The notes: a model not told the origin generated them from the sequence alone. 64,000 bases of DNA from Nitrosospira sp. NpAV (GCF_000832065.1 NZ_JXQM01000003.1:248001-312000); one strand, 5' to 3'; counted from the first letter of the stretch, positions 35,828-47,444 are shown. Translations and numbers: made by a program.

Positions 35828-36475
35828 CTAGAGATAACCCAGCAGCTCCTGGGGATGATCGATGAGATATCTTGCACCCCAGGATTCAGGAGGATGCCCA
35901 TTTCCCAGGTAGCCATACCTTGCGATGACCGGCTCCATCCCAGCGGCCAGGCTTGCCTGCACGTCGCGTAAATCGTCACCCAGGTAGACGCATTCGGCGG
36001 GCGCGATGGCCATCATGCCGCTAGCTGTCAGCAGCGGCTCCGGATGCGGTTTGGAGTGCAGGGTGTCGCCGCCGCTGACAATACATGCGGCGCGGTTGTT
36101 TAAGCCCAGCTCCCGCATCAACGGCAGCGTGAAGCGCGCAGGTTTATTGGTCACGATCCCCCACGGAAGCCCGCGAGCCTCAAGCTGGTCAAGCAGTTCG
36201 GCCACGCCTGGAAACAAATGGGTCTCATCGCACAGGCGCTCAGCATAAAAATCGAGGAACTCGCTGCGCATGGCATCATAACTGGGATCACCCGGCTTGA
36301 TATTGAACCCAAGCCCAAGCAGCCCGCGCGCCCCGGCTGAGGCTTCGGTACGGATGAGCGCTATTGGCAAGGCTGGGAGGCCACGCGCGATGCGCTGCCG
36401 GTTGAGAGCATGACCCAGATCGGGGGCAGTGTTGGCGAGGGTGCCGTCGAGATCGAAGAGAACAGCTCTAATCAT
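35828..36475 (-). CDS. gph: phosphoglycolate phosphatase
   Basis: The 215-residue HAD-superfamily enzyme removes phosphate from 2-phosphoglycolate, formed by Rubisco oxygenation or DNA repair. The nucleophile motif DLDGTLANTAPDL is at the N-terminus (D8 and D10), motif II/III segments VTNKPARFT and GGDTLHSKPHPEPLL follow, and motif IV is YLGDDLRDVQAS. The gene lies downstream of ubiG on the same strand, the usual order in betaproteobacteria. A general HAD phosphatase is the alternative. Confidence 0.88.
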   Translation of the reverse strand: MIRAVLFDLDGTLANTAPDLGHALNRQRIARGLPALPIALIRTEASAGARGLLGLGFNIKPGDPSYDAMRSEFLDFYAERLCDETHLFPGVAELLDQLEARGLPWGIVTNKPARFTLPLMRELGLNNRAACIVSGGDTLHSKPHPEPLLTASGMMAIAPAECVYLGDDLRDVQASLAAGMEPVIARYGYLGNGHPPESWGARYLIDHPQELLGYL

Positions 36476-36530
36476 GAGTCATGGCTACTTTGGGAGTGAT
36501 GGGGCAAGGCATGCATGCCATCCTCGTTCT

Positions 36531-36563
36531 GGCTGGATTCCGGATCAAACCCGGAATGACGAA
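36531..36563 (-). repeat. REP-like palindromic element, copy 1
   Basis: The reverse complement of this 33-bp stretch matches 48487-48519 with two mismatches. Its core is ATTCCGG-N-CCGGAAT, an inverted repeat. It lies between gph and ubiG, outside coding sequence. Confidence 0.75.
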
Positions 36564-36656
36564 ATTACAGGATTTTCTTTCACCGGATGAATAGGAATTT
36601 GAATGGACTGGGTTATGTTTCCCGGTTTATGGCCTTATTTCACCGCACTTACGATT

Positions 36657-37373
36657 TCAGGCACGGTATGCCATGATGTAGTTCACGTCGGAATCCGCCT
36701 CCAGCGCGTAGACTTTGGTGATGGGATTGTAAGTCATGCCGATGATATCTTCCACATTGAGGCCGGCGTCACGAGCCATGCGGGCGAGCTCGGAGGGTTT
36801 GATGAATTTTGCATAGTCATGCGTGCCTCGCGGCAGCAGGTTCAATACGTATTCGGCACCGATCACGGCAAACAGGTATGACTTCGGGTTGCGGTTGATG
36901 GTTGAGAAGAAAATCCAGCCACCCGGCTTGGCGAGTTCAGCGCAACTTCGCACGATGCTTGCCGGACTGGGCACATGTTCCAGCATTTCCATACAGGTAA
37001 TCACGTCGTAATGATGAGGCTGCTCCCGGGCAAGATCTTCCACCGCCATCTTGCGGTAACTCACTTTCTTGCCGGTTTCCAACAGATGCAGCTTTGCCAC
37101 TTTCAGGGGTTTGTCGCCGAGATCGATCCCCGTCACGTGCGCACCGCGTTCCGCCATGCTTTCCGACAGGATACCGCCACCACAGCCTACATCCAGCACG
37201 GTTTTGCCCGACAAGCCGGCAAACCGGTCGATATAGTCCAGCCGCAGTGGATTAATTTCATGCAGTGGCTTGAATTCACTGTTGGGGTCCCACCAGCGGT
37301 GCGCCAACTGGTTGAATTTCTCCAACTCCAGCGGGTCAACATTTACGCTTTTTTCTTCCGTTTCTTTTATCAT
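36657..37373 (-). CDS. ubiG: ubiquinone biosynthesis O-methyltransferase
   Basis: The 238-residue enzyme carries out both O-methylations in ubiquinone synthesis with S-adenosylmethionine. Family markers are [20 protein letters not shown] near the N-terminus, the SAM motif [13 protein letters not shown], and [21 protein letters not shown] (quoted as [17 protein letters not shown]). The ATG at 37373 fits the usual family start; an upstream GTG extension of ten codons is possible. It is followed by gph and preceded by the mtaD-like gene. Confidence 0.94.
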   Translation of the reverse strand: MIKETEEKSVNVDPLELEKFNQLAHRWWDPNSEFKPLHEINPLRLDYIDRFAGLSGKTVLDVGCGGGILSESMAERGAHVTGIDLGDKPLKVAKLHLLETGKKVSYRKMAVEDLAREQPHHYDVITCMEMLEHVPSPASIVRSCAELAKPGGWIFFSTINRNPKSYLFAVIGAEYVLNLLPRGTHDYAKFIKPSELARMARDAGLNVEDIIGMTYNPITKVYALEADSDVNYIMAYRA

Positions 37374-37436
37374 CCTAAATCCGGTAACCGTAGCAAGAAT
37401 CACTGTAAATCATGATGCTAGATCCAATATGAGCGG

Positions 37437-38795
37437 TCAATTACCGGATTCAGGATCATTTAACTGCACCCCATCCGTCATCCGTTCCCGCCAGAATTGC
37501 GCCCTGAGCAATAGTTCCTGCTCATTCAGCATAGTCAATTCTCCATCATTCAACAGCATTTTACCATTTACCCACGTATGACTCACATGTTCGCGCCCGG
37601 CGGCATAGACAAGATGTGAAACAGGGTCATAACAGGGTGCCAGTTCGAGACTGGAGAAATCTACCGCGGCAATGTCGGCCGCTTTGCCCGCAACCAGCGA
37701 CCCGGTGAGCGCACCCAGCCCTAGTGCCTTGGCGCCGTTGAGCGTCGCCATTTGCAGCGCCTGCCATGCGGGCAGCGTATCTGCCCTGCCGCTCTGGCCT
37801 TTGGCGAGCAGCGCGGCAAACCGCATTTCCTCGAACATGTCGAGACGGTTATTGCTGGCAGCCCCATCCGTTCCCAGGCCAATGTTGATGCCTTTCTCCA
37901 GCATCGAAGCAATGGGCGCGAGCCCGCTGGCAAGTTTCAGGTTGGAAGAAGGGCAATGTGCCACGGAGCAGCCTTGCTGCGCCATCAGTCCGATTTCGTC
38001 ACTGTTGAGATGGACCATATGCACGGCAATCAGATTGGGACCCAGCAAGCCAAGTTTATGTAAACGCTCTATCGGGCGCACCCCGGTGGTTTTCAAACTA
38101 TTCCTTATTTCGTCATCGGTTTCGTGCAAATGAACATGGATGGGCAGATCAAGCTGTTCGGCATAGGTCAGGACATTGGCAAAAACCCTGTCACTTACGG
38201 TGTAAGGCGCATGCGGTGCAAAGCAGAATGAAAGTAGCGGATGGTGATTGTATCTGTCGCGCAAAGCCAGGCCTTTGGCTAGATAATCATCGGCGTCGCT
38301 TGCATAGGCGGTAGGAAAGTCGATGATGATCATACCCATGGCGGAGCGCATGCCGGATGCCAGCGCCGCCTGAATCGATGCCTCAGGGAAGAAATACATG
38401 TCGTTGAAGCAGGTGATTCCGCCGCGCAGCATCTCGGCGCAGGCCAGCCGTGTTCCATCGAAGACAAATCCCGCATCAACGTGACGTGTTTCAGCAGGCC
38501 ATATATGGTTGTGGAGCCATTCCATCAACGGCAGGTCATCCGCCATGCCACGCATCAGCGACATGGCGGCATGAATATGGAGGTTGACCAGACCCGGGAT
38601 CAGCGCGTGATGACGAAGAACGATGCGTTCACCGGGCGCAAATCGCGTCTGGGCTTCAGCAATGGGCAAAATCGCCTGAATCAGCCCTTTATCGATCGCA
38701 ATCGCATGATCGTGCAACACCGCACCAGGAGGCTCCACGGGAATTATCCAGCGTGCTTCCAGCAATGTATCGATTTTTAGGGGATAGTCCATCAT
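37437..38795 (-). CDS. mtaD: TRZ/ATZ-family amidohydrolase (MTA/SAH deaminase-like)
   Basis: The 452-residue metallohydrolase has the family metal motif LVNLHIHAAMSLMRG, HVHLHETDDE, the SVAHCPSSNLKLASG segment and the catalytic GLGTDGAASNN. It belongs to the deaminase group acting on 5'-methylthioadenosine and S-adenosylhomocysteine. Upstream of ubiG, removal of S-adenosylhomocysteine would help the methyltransferase; this link is inference. In betaproteobacteria the gene is conserved next to ubiG. Confidence 0.85.
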   Translation of the reverse strand: MMDYPLKIDTLLEARWIIPVEPPGAVLHDHAIAIDKGLIQAILPIAEAQTRFAPGERIVLRHHALIPGLVNLHIHAAMSLMRGMADDLPLMEWLHNHIWPAETRHVDAGFVFDGTRLACAEMLRGGITCFNDMYFFPEASIQAALASGMRSAMGMIIIDFPTAYASDADDYLAKGLALRDRYNHHPLLSFCFAPHAPYTVSDRVFANVLTYAEQLDLPIHVHLHETDDEIRNSLKTTGVRPIERLHKLGLLGPNLIAVHMVHLNSDEIGLMAQQGCSVAHCPSSNLKLASGLAPIASMLEKGINIGLGTDGAASNNRLDMFEEMRFAALLAKGQSGRADTLPAWQALQMATLNGAKALGLGALTGSLVAGKAADIAAVDFSSLELAPCYDPVSHLVYAAGREHVSHTWVNGKMLLNDGELTMLNEQELLLRAQFWRERMTDGVQLNDPESGN

Positions 38796-38929
38796 TAACC
38801 CGGATATTTCACCAGACCGGCCCGGAGAACCATTGTAAGCGGCATGAATAATGGCGTTTGGTTAATAGCATTGCAGTCCAGTTTGTACTGCCTTCATTGA
38901 GATATCCAGACCAGCAAGCGTACCAAAAA

Positions 38930-38955
38930 AAAACCCTGCACGACGGCAGGGTTTT
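38930..38955. terminator. terminator of the OmpA-like gene
   Basis: A perfect 10-bp stem (AAAACCCTGC / GCAGGGTTTT) with a 6-base loop; the minus strand continues with T residues to make a run of nine, and the plus strand is also T-rich. It lies 25 bp beyond the stop of the OmpA-like gene. Confidence 0.9.
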
Positions 38956-38980
38956 AATTTTTTACGCTTGAATCTTTTGA

Positions 38981-39652
38981 TTATTGCACTGTTTCCCGCG
39001 TACCAGCGACTTCAACTTCAACGCGACGGTCAGGTTGCAGGCATTCAATCAATGCTTTGGTTGCCTTGGTACCCTTGCATGTATCGCCGGTTACCGGATT
39101 GGCTTCGCCTTTGCCATCAGTAAAGATTTTGTCGGCGGGAATACCTTTTTCTTTCACCAGGTATGCCTTGACAGCTTCAGCGCGACGCAGCGAGAGTTTC
39201 TTGTTGTAGTCATCGGAGCCAATACGATCAGCATAACCAATAGCAACGATCGTGTCGTATTTGATACCCCCAAGTTTGCTTACGAGGTCATCCAGAGCTT
39301 GCTTGCCCCCGGGTTTCAGGACGGCCTTATTGAAATCGAATAGTTCATCAGCGGACAAAGACACTTTCTCAGGTTCCGTTACAGCAGCGGGAGCGGGCGC
39401 GGGAGCCACAGGAGCAGGCGCTTCAGCTTTTTTCTCGGGTTCTGGAAACAGATCAGGATCGCATTCGTATATCGCCATGGCAGGCGTCCAATAGCCCGAG
39501 CGCCAACAGTCGCCGGAAGAATCTCTGGCCACTGAACCACGGCCATCACTTGCGTAAGCTTCAGGTTGCTCTTGCGCCATGGCGGTTCCCGAAAACAGCA
39601 CTGGCAGAACAACTGCTCCAAGCAAGAGTTTTTTCGCTACTATATTTTTCAT
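38981..39652 (-). CDS. OmpA-family outer-membrane / peptidoglycan-binding protein
   Basis: The 223-residue protein has a signal peptide (LLLGAVVLPVLFSGTAMA), a short N-terminal region with two cysteines, a Pro/Ala-rich linker (APAPVAPAPAPAAV) and a C-terminal OmpA-C domain from about residue 95. The latter shows LFDFNKAVLKPGGKQALDDL, IVAIGYADRIGSDDYNKKLSLRRAEAV (quoted in parts) and the ligand residues D and R of NKKLSLRRAE, which bind diaminopimelate. There is no eight-stranded OmpA barrel, so it tethers to peptidoglycan through the C-domain only. The single gene ends at a strong terminator. Confidence 0.9.
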   Translation of the reverse strand: MKNIVAKKLLLGAVVLPVLFSGTAMAQEQPEAYASDGRGSVARDSSGDCWRSGYWTPAMAIYECDPDLFPEPEKKAEAPAPVAPAPAPAAVTEPEKVSLSADELFDFNKAVLKPGGKQALDDLVSKLGGIKYDTIVAIGYADRIGSDDYNKKLSLRRAEAVKAYLVKEKGIPADKIFTDGKGEANPVTGDTCKGTKATKALIECLQPDRRVEVEVAGTRETVQ

Positions 39653-39975
39653 GCTATCGCCCCTTTTTCAGAAAAACTTCAATTCAAAATCAAATCATCC
39701 CTAATTCATGCAAATACTAGCAGAGCCCATCCCTGATTTCAGGCAAATACAAACGAAGCCATTATTTGACAATGGCACATTATTGCACATTCTCGGTTCA
39801 ATTATCTAGTCATATATCTGTCCTTGTCAAATCATGTTGTTGCAGACGGCATGAATACTCGAATGCCCCAGTGACTTCAATACGACTGGCATGCTAAAAT
39901 CAACGGTTTTTATGTATTGGTATCTGAGGCAGAATTCGTATCGTAACTTATTGTCTCTGATAGAGAAATATAACA

Positions 39976-42537
39976 ATGGATCAATTCGCGAAAGAAACCC
40001 TGCCGATTAGCCTCGAAGAGGAGATGCGCCGCTCCTATCTTGATTACGCCATGAGCGTGATTGTGGGGCGTGCATTACCGGACGTGCGCGATGGCTTGAA
40101 GCCTGTGCACCGGCGGGTGCTATTCGCCATGCATGAACTCTCCAATGACTGGAACCGCCCGTACAAGAAATCCGCACGTATCGTCGGGGATGTGATCGGC
40201 AAGTACCACCCTCATGGCGATACCGCCGTATATGACACGATCGTGCGCATGGCGCAGAACTTTTCCTTGCGTTACATGCTGGTGGACGGGCAAGGCAATT
40301 TCGGATCGGTGGATGGCGATAACGCGGCGGCCATGCGCTATACCGAAATCCGCATGTCGCGCATCGCCCATGAGCTATTGGCTGACCTCGACAAGGAAAC
40401 GGTGGATTTTGGTCCGAATTACGACGGATCGGAAAAAGAACCGCTGATTCTGCCCGCGAAAATCCCCAACCTGCTCATTAACGGCTCCTCCGGCATTGCC
40501 GTAGGCATGGCGACCAACATTCCACCGCATAATCTGAATGAAGTGGTGGAAGCCTGCCTCGCGCTGCTGAGAAACCCGGGTACCACCATCGAGGAACTGA
40601 TCGAGATCATCCCGGCACCGGATTTTCCCACCGCCGGCATTATCTACGGCGTCGCCGGCGTCAAAGAGGGTTACCAGACCGGACGCGGCCGGGTCGTGAT
40701 GCGTGCGCGCACTCACTTCGAGGATATGGAAAAAGGCAGCCGCCAGAGCATCGTCATCGATGAATTGCCGTATCAGGTAAACAAGGCTAATTTGCTGATC
40801 CGTATCGGTGAACTGGTACGCGACAAGAAAATCGAAGGCATTTCCGATCTGCGTGACGAATCGGATAAATCCGGCATGCGCGTGGTAATCGAACTCCGCC
40901 GCGGAGAAGTGCCTGAAGTAGTGCTGAATAATCTGTATAAAGAAACACAGATGCAGGACACCTTTGGCATGAACATGGTGGCCCTGCTGGATGGACAACC
41001 CAGGCTGCTGAATTTGAAGCAGATGCTGGATGCATTCTTGCGCCATCGCCGCGAAGTGGTGACGAGGCGCACGGTATTTGAATTGAAGAAGGCGCGCGAG
41101 CGCGGCCATTTGCTGGAAGGCTTGGCGGTGGCGCTTTCCAACGTGGATGAGGTGATCGCCCTGATCAAGGCTGCGCTTACTCCCGCGGTGGCGAAAGAAG
41201 CATTGATGTCGAAACTCTGGCGTTCCAGACTGGTGGAGGAAATGCTTGCCCGTGCTTCGGTTGATACGAAGGCATTCCGTCCCGACGGCCTGGCGGCTGA
41301 ATTCGGCTTGTCCGGAAATGGCTATCGCCTCTCCGATGCTCAAGCGCAAGCCATACTGGAGCTGCGCCTCCAGCGGCTGACCGGACTGGAGCAGGACAAG
41401 ATCGTCAGTGAATACAAGGATGTAATGGACAAGATCGCCGATTTCCTCGACATCCTCTCCAAGCCCGAACGTATCACGACCATCATCACCGATGAACTTG
41501 CCGCCATGAAGCAGCAGTTTGGCGACAAACGCCGCAGCGAAATCGTCACCAATACCCAGGATTTGAGTATGGAAGACCTGATCGCATCGGCGGATGTGGT
41601 GGTGACACTATCGCATAGCGGCTACATCAAGTCGCAGCCGCTCGATGATTACCGCGCGCAAAAACGCGGAGGGCGCGGGAAGCAGGCAACCGGCACCAAA
41701 GAAGACGACTTCATCGACAACTTGTTCATTGCCAACACCCACGACTATATCCTATGCTTCTCCAGTCGAGGACGTGTGTATTGGATCAAGGTCTACACGG
41801 TACCACAGGGCGGACGCGCCTCACGCGGCAAACCCATCGTCAATCTGGTGCAATTGGAGGAAGGCGAGAAAATCAACGCCATTCTTCCGGTAAAGGAGTT
41901 CGACGAGAACCGCTATATATTCATGGCTACTTCCTTCGGCACCGTGAAGAAAACGCCCTTGTCGGAATTTTCCCGTCCCCGCGCCAGCGGCATCATTGCG
42001 GTTGGGCTGGACGAGGACGATTATCTGATCGGGGTCGGGCTGACTGAAGGCAAGCATGATGTCATGCTGTTTTCCGATGGTGGAAAGGCGGTACGTTTCG
42101 ATGAAAATGATGTCCGCGCAATGGGACGCGGCGCGCGGGGCGTACGGGGGATGAAACTGGGCAAGGGGCAAAAGGTTATCTCCCTGCTGGTTGCCGAAAG
42201 TGAGGAGCTGGCTGTCCTGACCGCCACGGAAAATGGCTACGGCAAACGCACGCCCATAAGTGAATATACCCGCCACGGCCGCGGCAGCCAGGGCATGATC
42301 GCAATCAAGACCAGCCTGCGGAATGGCAAGGTTGTTGCGGCGAGGCTGGTGAGAGAGGATGATGAAATTATGCTGATCACCACCGGCGGCGTATTGATCC
42401 GTACACGCGTCAAGGAAGTTCGTGAAATGAGCCGCGCCACCCAGGGGGTGACATTGATTAACCTTGATGATGGAGAAAAACTGGCCGGACTGGAAAGAGT
42501 GGTAGAAACCGATGAGGATAACGGATCGCTCTTTTAA
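39976..42537 (+). CDS. gyrA: DNA gyrase subunit A
   Basis: The 853-residue subunit cuts and rejoins DNA in the gyrase A2B2 complex. The catalytic tyrosine is Tyr122 ([11 protein letters not shown]). The quinolone-resistance region reads [14 protein letters not shown], with Thr83 and Asp87; threonine at 83 is natural in several Gram-negatives. The C-terminal beta-pinwheel carries the GyrA-box QKRGGRGKQ near residue 560, which separates GyrA from ParC. The acidic C-terminal tail is short. It is the first gene of the run leading to serC and the aromatic genes. Confidence 0.97.
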   Translation: MDQFAKETLPISLEEEMRRSYLDYAMSVIVGRALPDVRDGLKPVHRRVLFAMHELSNDWNRPYKKSARIVGDVIGKYHPHGDTAVYDTIVRMAQNFSLRYMLVDGQGNFGSVDGDNAAAMRYTEIRMSRIAHELLADLDKETVDFGPNYDGSEKEPLILPAKIPNLLINGSSGIAVGMATNIPPHNLNEVVEACLALLRNPGTTIEELIEIIPAPDFPTAGIIYGVAGVKEGYQTGRGRVVMRARTHFEDMEKGSRQSIVIDELPYQVNKANLLIRIGELVRDKKIEGISDLRDESDKSGMRVVIELRRGEVPEVVLNNLYKETQMQDTFGMNMVALLDGQPRLLNLKQMLDAFLRHRREVVTRRTVFELKKARERGHLLEGLAVALSNVDEVIALIKAALTPAVAKEALMSKLWRSRLVEEMLARASVDTKAFRPDGLAAEFGLSGNGYRLSDAQAQAILELRLQRLTGLEQDKIVSEYKDVMDKIADFLDILSKPERITTIITDELAAMKQQFGDKRRSEIVTNTQDLSMEDLIASADVVVTLSHSGYIKSQPLDDYRAQKRGGRGKQATGTKEDDFIDNLFIANTHDYILCFSSRGRVYWIKVYTVPQGGRASRGKPIVNLVQLEEGEKINAILPVKEFDENRYIFMATSFGTVKKTPLSEFSRPRASGIIAVGLDEDDYLIGVGLTEGKHDVMLFSDGGKAVRFDENDVRAMGRGARGVRGMKLGKGQKVISLLVAESEELAVLTATENGYGKRTPISEYTRHGRGSQGMIAIKTSLRNGKVVAARLVREDDEIMLITTGGVLIRTRVKEVREMSRATQGVTLINLDDGEKLAGLERVVETDEDNGSLF

Positions 42538-42733
42538 TCCGGCCGAGCCTTGATTCATGATCGCCTGCCGGCGCGCTTCGCTGTAATACTTGCCTATCCA
42601 AATAACCTGCTAAAATTTCTTCTCGCGCCCGGAGCGGGGCAAGTGATCTGATAGTAGGCTGCCGTGCGATCCGGAATTAAGATGATCTCAAGATTGAAAC
42701 GTCTTGCAGGTGTAGAGATAGGGAAAGGGATTC

Positions 42734-43828
42734 ATGGAACATATATTTAACTTCAGCGCGGGCCCCGCGGTACTGCCGGTGGAAGTGCTGCAACAGGCGC
42801 GTGACGAAATGCTCGACTGGCATGGCAGCGGCATGTCGGTAATGGAAATGAGCCATCGCGGCAAGGAATTCATGTCAATTGCCGCGAAAGTCGACGCTGA
42901 TTTGCGGGAATTGATAGGCATCCCGGGCAATTACAAGGTTCTTTTTCTATCCGGCGGCGCTTCCAGTCAGTTCACCATGGTGCCAATGAATCTGCTGCGC
43001 GGTAAAAAAGGCGCCAGCTATGTCAATACCGGTGAATGGTCCAAGAAAGCCATCAAGGAAGCGAAGCGATACTGCACTGTTGATATCGCGGCCTCATCCG
43101 AAGATGCGAACTTCACGTATGTGCCGCCACAGGACACATGGAATATCGATCCGGATGCCGCCTATCTGCATTACACACCCAATGAAACCATCGGCGGGGT
43201 CGAATTCAACTGGATTCCGGACTTGGCCTATCTGAACGCTGATGTGCCGCTGGTAGCGGATATTTCCTCCACCTTCATGTCGCGCCCGCTGGATATCACC
43301 AAGTTCGGATTGATTTATGCCGGTGCGCAAAAGAATTTCGGCCCGGCGGGACTCACCGTCGTTATCGTGCGCGAAGACTTGCTAGGCTCACCCCTGGCCG
43401 GAACCCCGACCATGTTCGACTACAAAATCCACGCTGATAACGACTCCATGTATAACACGCCGCCCACCTACCCTATGTATATCGCCGGCCTGGTGCTGGA
43501 ATGGTTGAAGAAAAAAGGTGGATTGCCAGCGATGGAGAAGATCAACATCGCCAAGGCCAAACTACTGTATGACTTTCTCGACACTACCGATTTCTATCAT
43601 TGCCCCGTAGCCAAATCCGATCGCTCGCGCATGAACGTACCTTTTACGTTGAAGGATGCCGCGCTGGATGAGGCATTCCTGAAACAGGCCAAGTCACGGG
43701 GTCTGATCCAGTTGAAGGGGCATCGCTCGGTGGGGGGGATGCGCGCTTCGATATATAACGCCATGCCGCTCGAAGGTGTGGCGGTTCTGGTGGAATTCAT
43801 GAAGGAATTTGCAAGCCATCATGCCTGA
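42734..43828 (+). CDS. serC: phosphoserine aminotransferase
   Basis: The 364-residue PLP enzyme makes phosphoserine from phosphohydroxypyruvate, and also acts in pyridoxal phosphate synthesis. It opens with [16 protein letters not shown]. The PLP lysine lies in [20 protein letters not shown]. Other markers are [18 protein letters not shown] and [13 protein letters not shown]. It follows gyrA after 196 bp with a GGGAAAGGG-type binding site, and its end overlaps the next gene by 8 bp. Confidence 0.96.
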   Translation: MEHIFNFSAGPAVLPVEVLQQARDEMLDWHGSGMSVMEMSHRGKEFMSIAAKVDADLRELIGIPGNYKVLFLSGGASSQFTMVPMNLLRGKKGASYVNTGEWSKKAIKEAKRYCTVDIAASSEDANFTYVPPQDTWNIDPDAAYLHYTPNETIGGVEFNWIPDLAYLNADVPLVADISSTFMSRPLDITKFGLIYAGAQKNFGPAGLTVVIVREDLLGSPLAGTPTMFDYKIHADNDSMYNTPPTYPMYIAGLVLEWLKKKGGLPAMEKINIAKAKLLYDFLDTTDFYHCPVAKSDRSRMNVPFTLKDAALDEAFLKQAKSRGLIQLKGHRSVGGMRASIYNAMPLEGVAVLVEFMKEFASHHA

Positions 43829-45020
43829 ACGCGCCAATAAGGTTTTCCAGATACTGACGCTTAACCAGATTTCACCGCTGGGCCTGAAGCATTTTGCCGC
43901 AAGTCACTACGTGGTTGGCCACGATTTAACCGATCCGGATGCGATCCTGGTACGTTCGCATAACATGCTGCAAATGGATATTCCAGCCAGTGTAAAAGCA
44001 ATAGGCCGGGCGGGCGCGGGTACGAATAACGTTCCTGTGAAAAGCATGAATCTGCGGGGCGTGCCGGTATTCAACGCACCCGGCGCAAACGCCAATGCCG
44101 TGAAGGAACTGGTACTGGCCGGTTTGCTGATCGCGTCGCGTAACCTGATCCCGGCGATTCACTTTACCGAGGGTCTACAGGGCGACAACGCCACCCTGCA
44201 CAAGCTGGCGGAAGACAGCAAAAAGCAATTCGCCGGAATCGAGTTGCCGGGACGCACGCTGGGCATCATTGGCCTGGGCGCGATAGGACGGCTGGTTGCG
44301 GATGCGGCGCTTCGGCTCGGCATGAAAGTGATGGGCTACGATCCGAATATAACCGTGGATGCGGCCTGGAATCTGTCTTCGGAAGTCAAGCGTGCCCAAA
44401 GCATCGAAGACCTTCTGCGCCACAGCGATTTCATAACCTTGCACGTGCCTTTGCTGGATACGACACGCGGCCTGATTAATCAGGAAGTCGTGCAAAGCAT
44501 GAAGAAGGGTGCGATTCTGCTCAATTTCTCACGCGACGGAATCATCGACGAGAATGCGGTTCTCATGGGAATCGAATCCGGCAGAATCAAATATTATGTT
44601 TGTGACTTCCCCAGCGAAAGATTTCAGCGTCACCCGGCCGTCATCACGCTGCCGCATCTAGGCGCTTCGACCTTGGAAGCGGAAGAGAATTGCGCGGTAA
44701 TGGTGGTGAAGCAAACGATGGATTATCTGGAAAACGGCAACATCACCAACGCGGTCAACTTCCCCAATATCACGATGGAGCGCGAATCTCCTTACCGGCT
44801 GGCCGTGGCCAATTCCAACGTACCCAACATGGTCGGGCAGATTTCCACCAGCATGGCCCAGGCGGGTCTTAATATTCACAATATGGGCAATAAATCGCGG
44901 GGGGAAATGGCCTATACCCTGGTTGATGTGGATAGCCCGGTGCCGCAAAAAACAATAGATGAGATCGCGGCCATCCACGGCGTGTTAATGGTGCGCTACC
45001 TGCCGATATTGGCTGAATAG
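43821..45020 (+). CDS. serA: D-3-phosphoglycerate dehydrogenase
   Basis: The 399-residue enzyme oxidises 3-phosphoglycerate, the first step of serine synthesis. It has the NAD motif [16 protein letters not shown] and the catalytic region [15 protein letters not shown], followed by a C-terminal ACT-like domain starting near residue 320 ([18 protein letters not shown]), which usually mediates serine feedback. I chose ATG 43821, overlapping the serC stop; the four extra upstream codons are not needed. SerC and SerA make consecutive pathway steps and are translationally coupled. The catalytic histidine in LPHLGAST is present. Confidence 0.93.
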   Translation: MPERANKVFQILTLNQISPLGLKHFAASHYVVGHDLTDPDAILVRSHNMLQMDIPASVKAIGRAGAGTNNVPVKSMNLRGVPVFNAPGANANAVKELVLAGLLIASRNLIPAIHFTEGLQGDNATLHKLAEDSKKQFAGIELPGRTLGIIGLGAIGRLVADAALRLGMKVMGYDPNITVDAAWNLSSEVKRAQSIEDLLRHSDFITLHVPLLDTTRGLINQEVVQSMKKGAILLNFSRDGIIDENAVLMGIESGRIKYYVCDFPSERFQRHPAVITLPHLGASTLEAEENCAVMVVKQTMDYLENGNITNAVNFPNITMERESPYRLAVANSNVPNMVGQISTSMAQAGLNIHNMGNKSRGEMAYTLVDVDSPVPQKTIDEIAAIHGVLMVRYLPILAE

Positions 45021-45148
45021 CGGAATGAGAACGCATCCTTGAACCTGAATCCAGCCGTTGACCGCTTGTTTGTCGTTCACTTGTCGACTAGCACCACGAT
45101 CCACAGAGACCTTTTCTATCACTTGATCCTCGCCGAATAAATAGATTG

Positions 45149-46216
45149 ATGACCGGCCAACTCAAACAACTGCGCGACAAGATCGATGCGATTGACAGCG
45201 AGCTGCTCAAATTGATGAGCGCGCGCGCCGGCCTTGCGCGCGAGATCGGGAAAATCAAGAACGGCATGGCATACCGCCCCGAGCGCGAGGCCCAGGTATT
45301 GGCACGGCTATGCGAATTGAATCCGGGACCGCTGACGAACGAACATATTGCACGGTTATTCACCGAAATCATGTCGCTGTGCCGATCCCTGGAAGAGCCC
45401 ATGACTATTGCATACCTTGGCCCTCAAGGAACCTTTTCGGAAGAAGCCGCATTAAAACGCTTCGGCAGCACGGTCACGACCTTGGCATGCAACTCGATAG
45501 ATGACGTATTCCGCAAGGTGGAGGCGGGAGCGGCCGGTTATGGAGTTGTACCGGTGGAAAACTCCACTGAGGGCGCGGTTGGCAGGTCACTGGATCTGCT
45601 GCTGCATACTCCGCTAAAAGTGTGCGGAGAGATAAAACTGCCAATACATCAGCATCTGCTCGCGCTGCAAACCGATCTCGCGCGCGTAGAAAAAATTTAC
45701 TCGCATCCCCAGTCATTCTCTCAGTGTCATGAATGGCTTAACGCCCATCTGCCCCATTTGCCGGAAGCAGCGCGGATCAACGCGGCGAGCAATGCGGACG
45801 CGGCAAGATTGGCCGCGGCAGATGAAAACGCGGCAGCGGTAGCCGGCAAAAAAGCCGGAGAAGTATTTGGATTAACCATCTGTGCTGAAAATATCGAGGA
45901 TGATCCCAACAACACGACACGCTTTCTGGTAATTGGCGCGCAGGAAGTCGCCGCCTCCGGCAAGGACAAAACGTCGCTGGTCATGTCGGCCAAGAATCGT
46001 CCCGGCGCAATACATGAATTGCTGGCTCCGCTGGCCGAGCATGGCGTAAGCATGAGCCGCCTGGAATCCCGGCCTTCCCGCGCCAGTCTATGGGAATACG
46101 TATTTTTTGTGGATATCGAAGGCCACCAGCAAGATTCAAAAATTGCGAAGGCATTGCAGGAATTGCGGGAGAGAGCCGCATTCTTGAAAATACTCGGTTC
46201 TTACCCGGCGGTGTGA
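45149..46216 (+). CDS. pheA: bifunctional chorismate mutase / prephenate dehydratase (P-protein)
   Basis: The 355-residue protein converts chorismate to phenylpyruvate. An AroQ-type chorismate mutase covers residues 1-85 (LRDKIDAIDSELLKLMSARA), the dehydratase about 90-270 (IAYLGPQGTFSEEAAL, VPVENSTEGAVGRSLDLLL), and an ACT domain the rest, with GAIHELLAPLAEHGVSM and the phenylalanine-binding ESRPS. Feedback control by phenylalanine is therefore expected. The ATG at 45149 follows directly after an alternative TTG. Confidence 0.95.
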   Translation: MTGQLKQLRDKIDAIDSELLKLMSARAGLAREIGKIKNGMAYRPEREAQVLARLCELNPGPLTNEHIARLFTEIMSLCRSLEEPMTIAYLGPQGTFSEEAALKRFGSTVTTLACNSIDDVFRKVEAGAAGYGVVPVENSTEGAVGRSLDLLLHTPLKVCGEIKLPIHQHLLALQTDLARVEKIYSHPQSFSQCHEWLNAHLPHLPEAARINAASNADAARLAAADENAAAVAGKKAGEVFGLTICAENIEDDPNNTTRFLVIGAQEVAASGKDKTSLVMSAKNRPGAIHELLAPLAEHGVSMSRLESRPSRASLWEYVFFVDIEGHQQDSKIAKALQELRERAAFLKILGSYPAV

Positions 46217-46331
46217 CCGCATTTTCCAAATATTGTTTCTTATTCGGACAGCAATCCGATAAAACCCTCTCGCACCATATTTCGTTTTCCTCACGTTTTT
46301 CTGTGTCTTTGTAATTCATGGACCTAACTTT

Positions 46332-47444
46332 ATGAATCTCTGCGATCTTGCCCCTGAATACATCCGCGCCATCAGCCCCTATCAACCTGGCAAGCCAATT
46401 TCCGAACTGGCGCGGGAGATGGGCATGGACGAACGCACCATCATCAAGCTTGCATCTAACGAAAATCCTCTGGGCACAAGTCCATTAGCCCTGGAGGCAA
46501 TGATCAAGGCCCTGGATGAGATGGCGCTTTATCCGGATGGCAGCGGTTTCGAGTTGAAAGCGGCATTGTCGAAACGGTACGGCGTGACCAGTGAGCAAAT
46601 TGTACTGGGTAACGGCTCCAATGATGTTCTGGAACTGGCGGCGCGAGTATTCCTGAAACCAGGCGCGGCTGCGATCTATTCGCAACACGCCTTTGCAGTC
46701 TATCCGCTGGTGACGCAGGCGGTCGGCGCAACGGGCATAGCGGTTCGCGCCAAAAAGTATGGCCACGACCTCGACGCCATGCTGGATGCGGTCACGCCCG
46801 AGACACGTATCGTATTTATCGCCAACCCTAATAATCCGACGGGTACGTTGCTGGCTGCCTCAGCGCTTTTGCGTTTTCTGGAACGGGTATCCCCGGACGT
46901 ACTGGTAGTGCTGGATGAAGCTTACAACGAATATTTACCCTCCACTGTCAAGGCTGATAGCATTGCATGGCTGAAACGCTTCCCCAATCTACTCATTACC
47001 CGCACTTTTTCCAAAGCTTATGGCATGGCAGGCATACGCGTTGGCTTCGGGCTGGCGCACCCGGATGTGAGCGGCTTGATGAATCGTGTACGCCAGCCAT
47101 TCAACGTAAACAGTATTGCTCTCGCGGGCGCGGTCGCCGCGCTGGAGGACGTGGAATTTGTGAAGCGCACTTATGCGCTCAATCAGGCGGGAATGCTGCA
47201 AATCACTACCGGACTGCGACAACTTGGCATTGAATATATTCCATCCTACGGCAATTTCCTGAGCTTTCGCCTGAACAAGAACGATGTCAAGGCGGTAAAC
47301 GAAAGCCTCCTGAGGCAGGGTGTGATCGTGCGCCCCATCGGTATCTATGAAATGCCTGAGCACCTTCGCGTCACCATCGGCCTCGAATCGGAAAACCAGA
47401 AATTTTTGAAATCACTTGAAATAGCAATCGGAGAATCAGCTTGA
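46332..47444 (+). CDS. hisC: histidinol-phosphate aminotransferase
   Basis: The 370-residue PLP enzyme has the family start [17 protein letters not shown], the substrate/PLP segments [10 protein letters not shown] and NPNNPTG, the phosphate loop, and the PLP lysine in [16 protein letters not shown]. Located within an aromatic pathway cluster rather than a his operon, it probably also transaminates phenylpyruvate and hydroxyphenylpyruvate (HisC2-like). Its stop overlaps the TTG start of the DAHP synthase gene (TTGA). Confidence 0.93.
   Translation: MNLCDLAPEYIRAISPYQPGKPISELAREMGMDERTIIKLASNENPLGTSPLALEAMIKALDEMALYPDGSGFELKAALSKRYGVTSEQIVLGNGSNDVLELAARVFLKPGAAAIYSQHAFAVYPLVTQAVGATGIAVRAKKYGHDLDAMLDAVTPETRIVFIANPNNPTGTLLAASALLRFLERVSPDVLVVLDEAYNEYLPSTVKADSIAWLKRFPNLLITRTFSKAYGMAGIRVGFGLAHPDVSGLMNRVRQPFNVNSIALAGAVAALEDVEFVKRTYALNQAGMLQITTGLRQLGIEYIPSYGNFLSFRLNKNDVKAVNESLLRQGVIVRPIGIYEMPEHLRVTIGLESENQKFLKSLEIAIGESA

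Noticed and set aside
37752-38133. Long plus-strand frames opposite the amidohydrolase gene
   Set aside because: Antisense shadows of a well-supported gene in GC-rich sequence; the same applies to the many frames opposite putA, gyrA, phosphoketolase and ackA.
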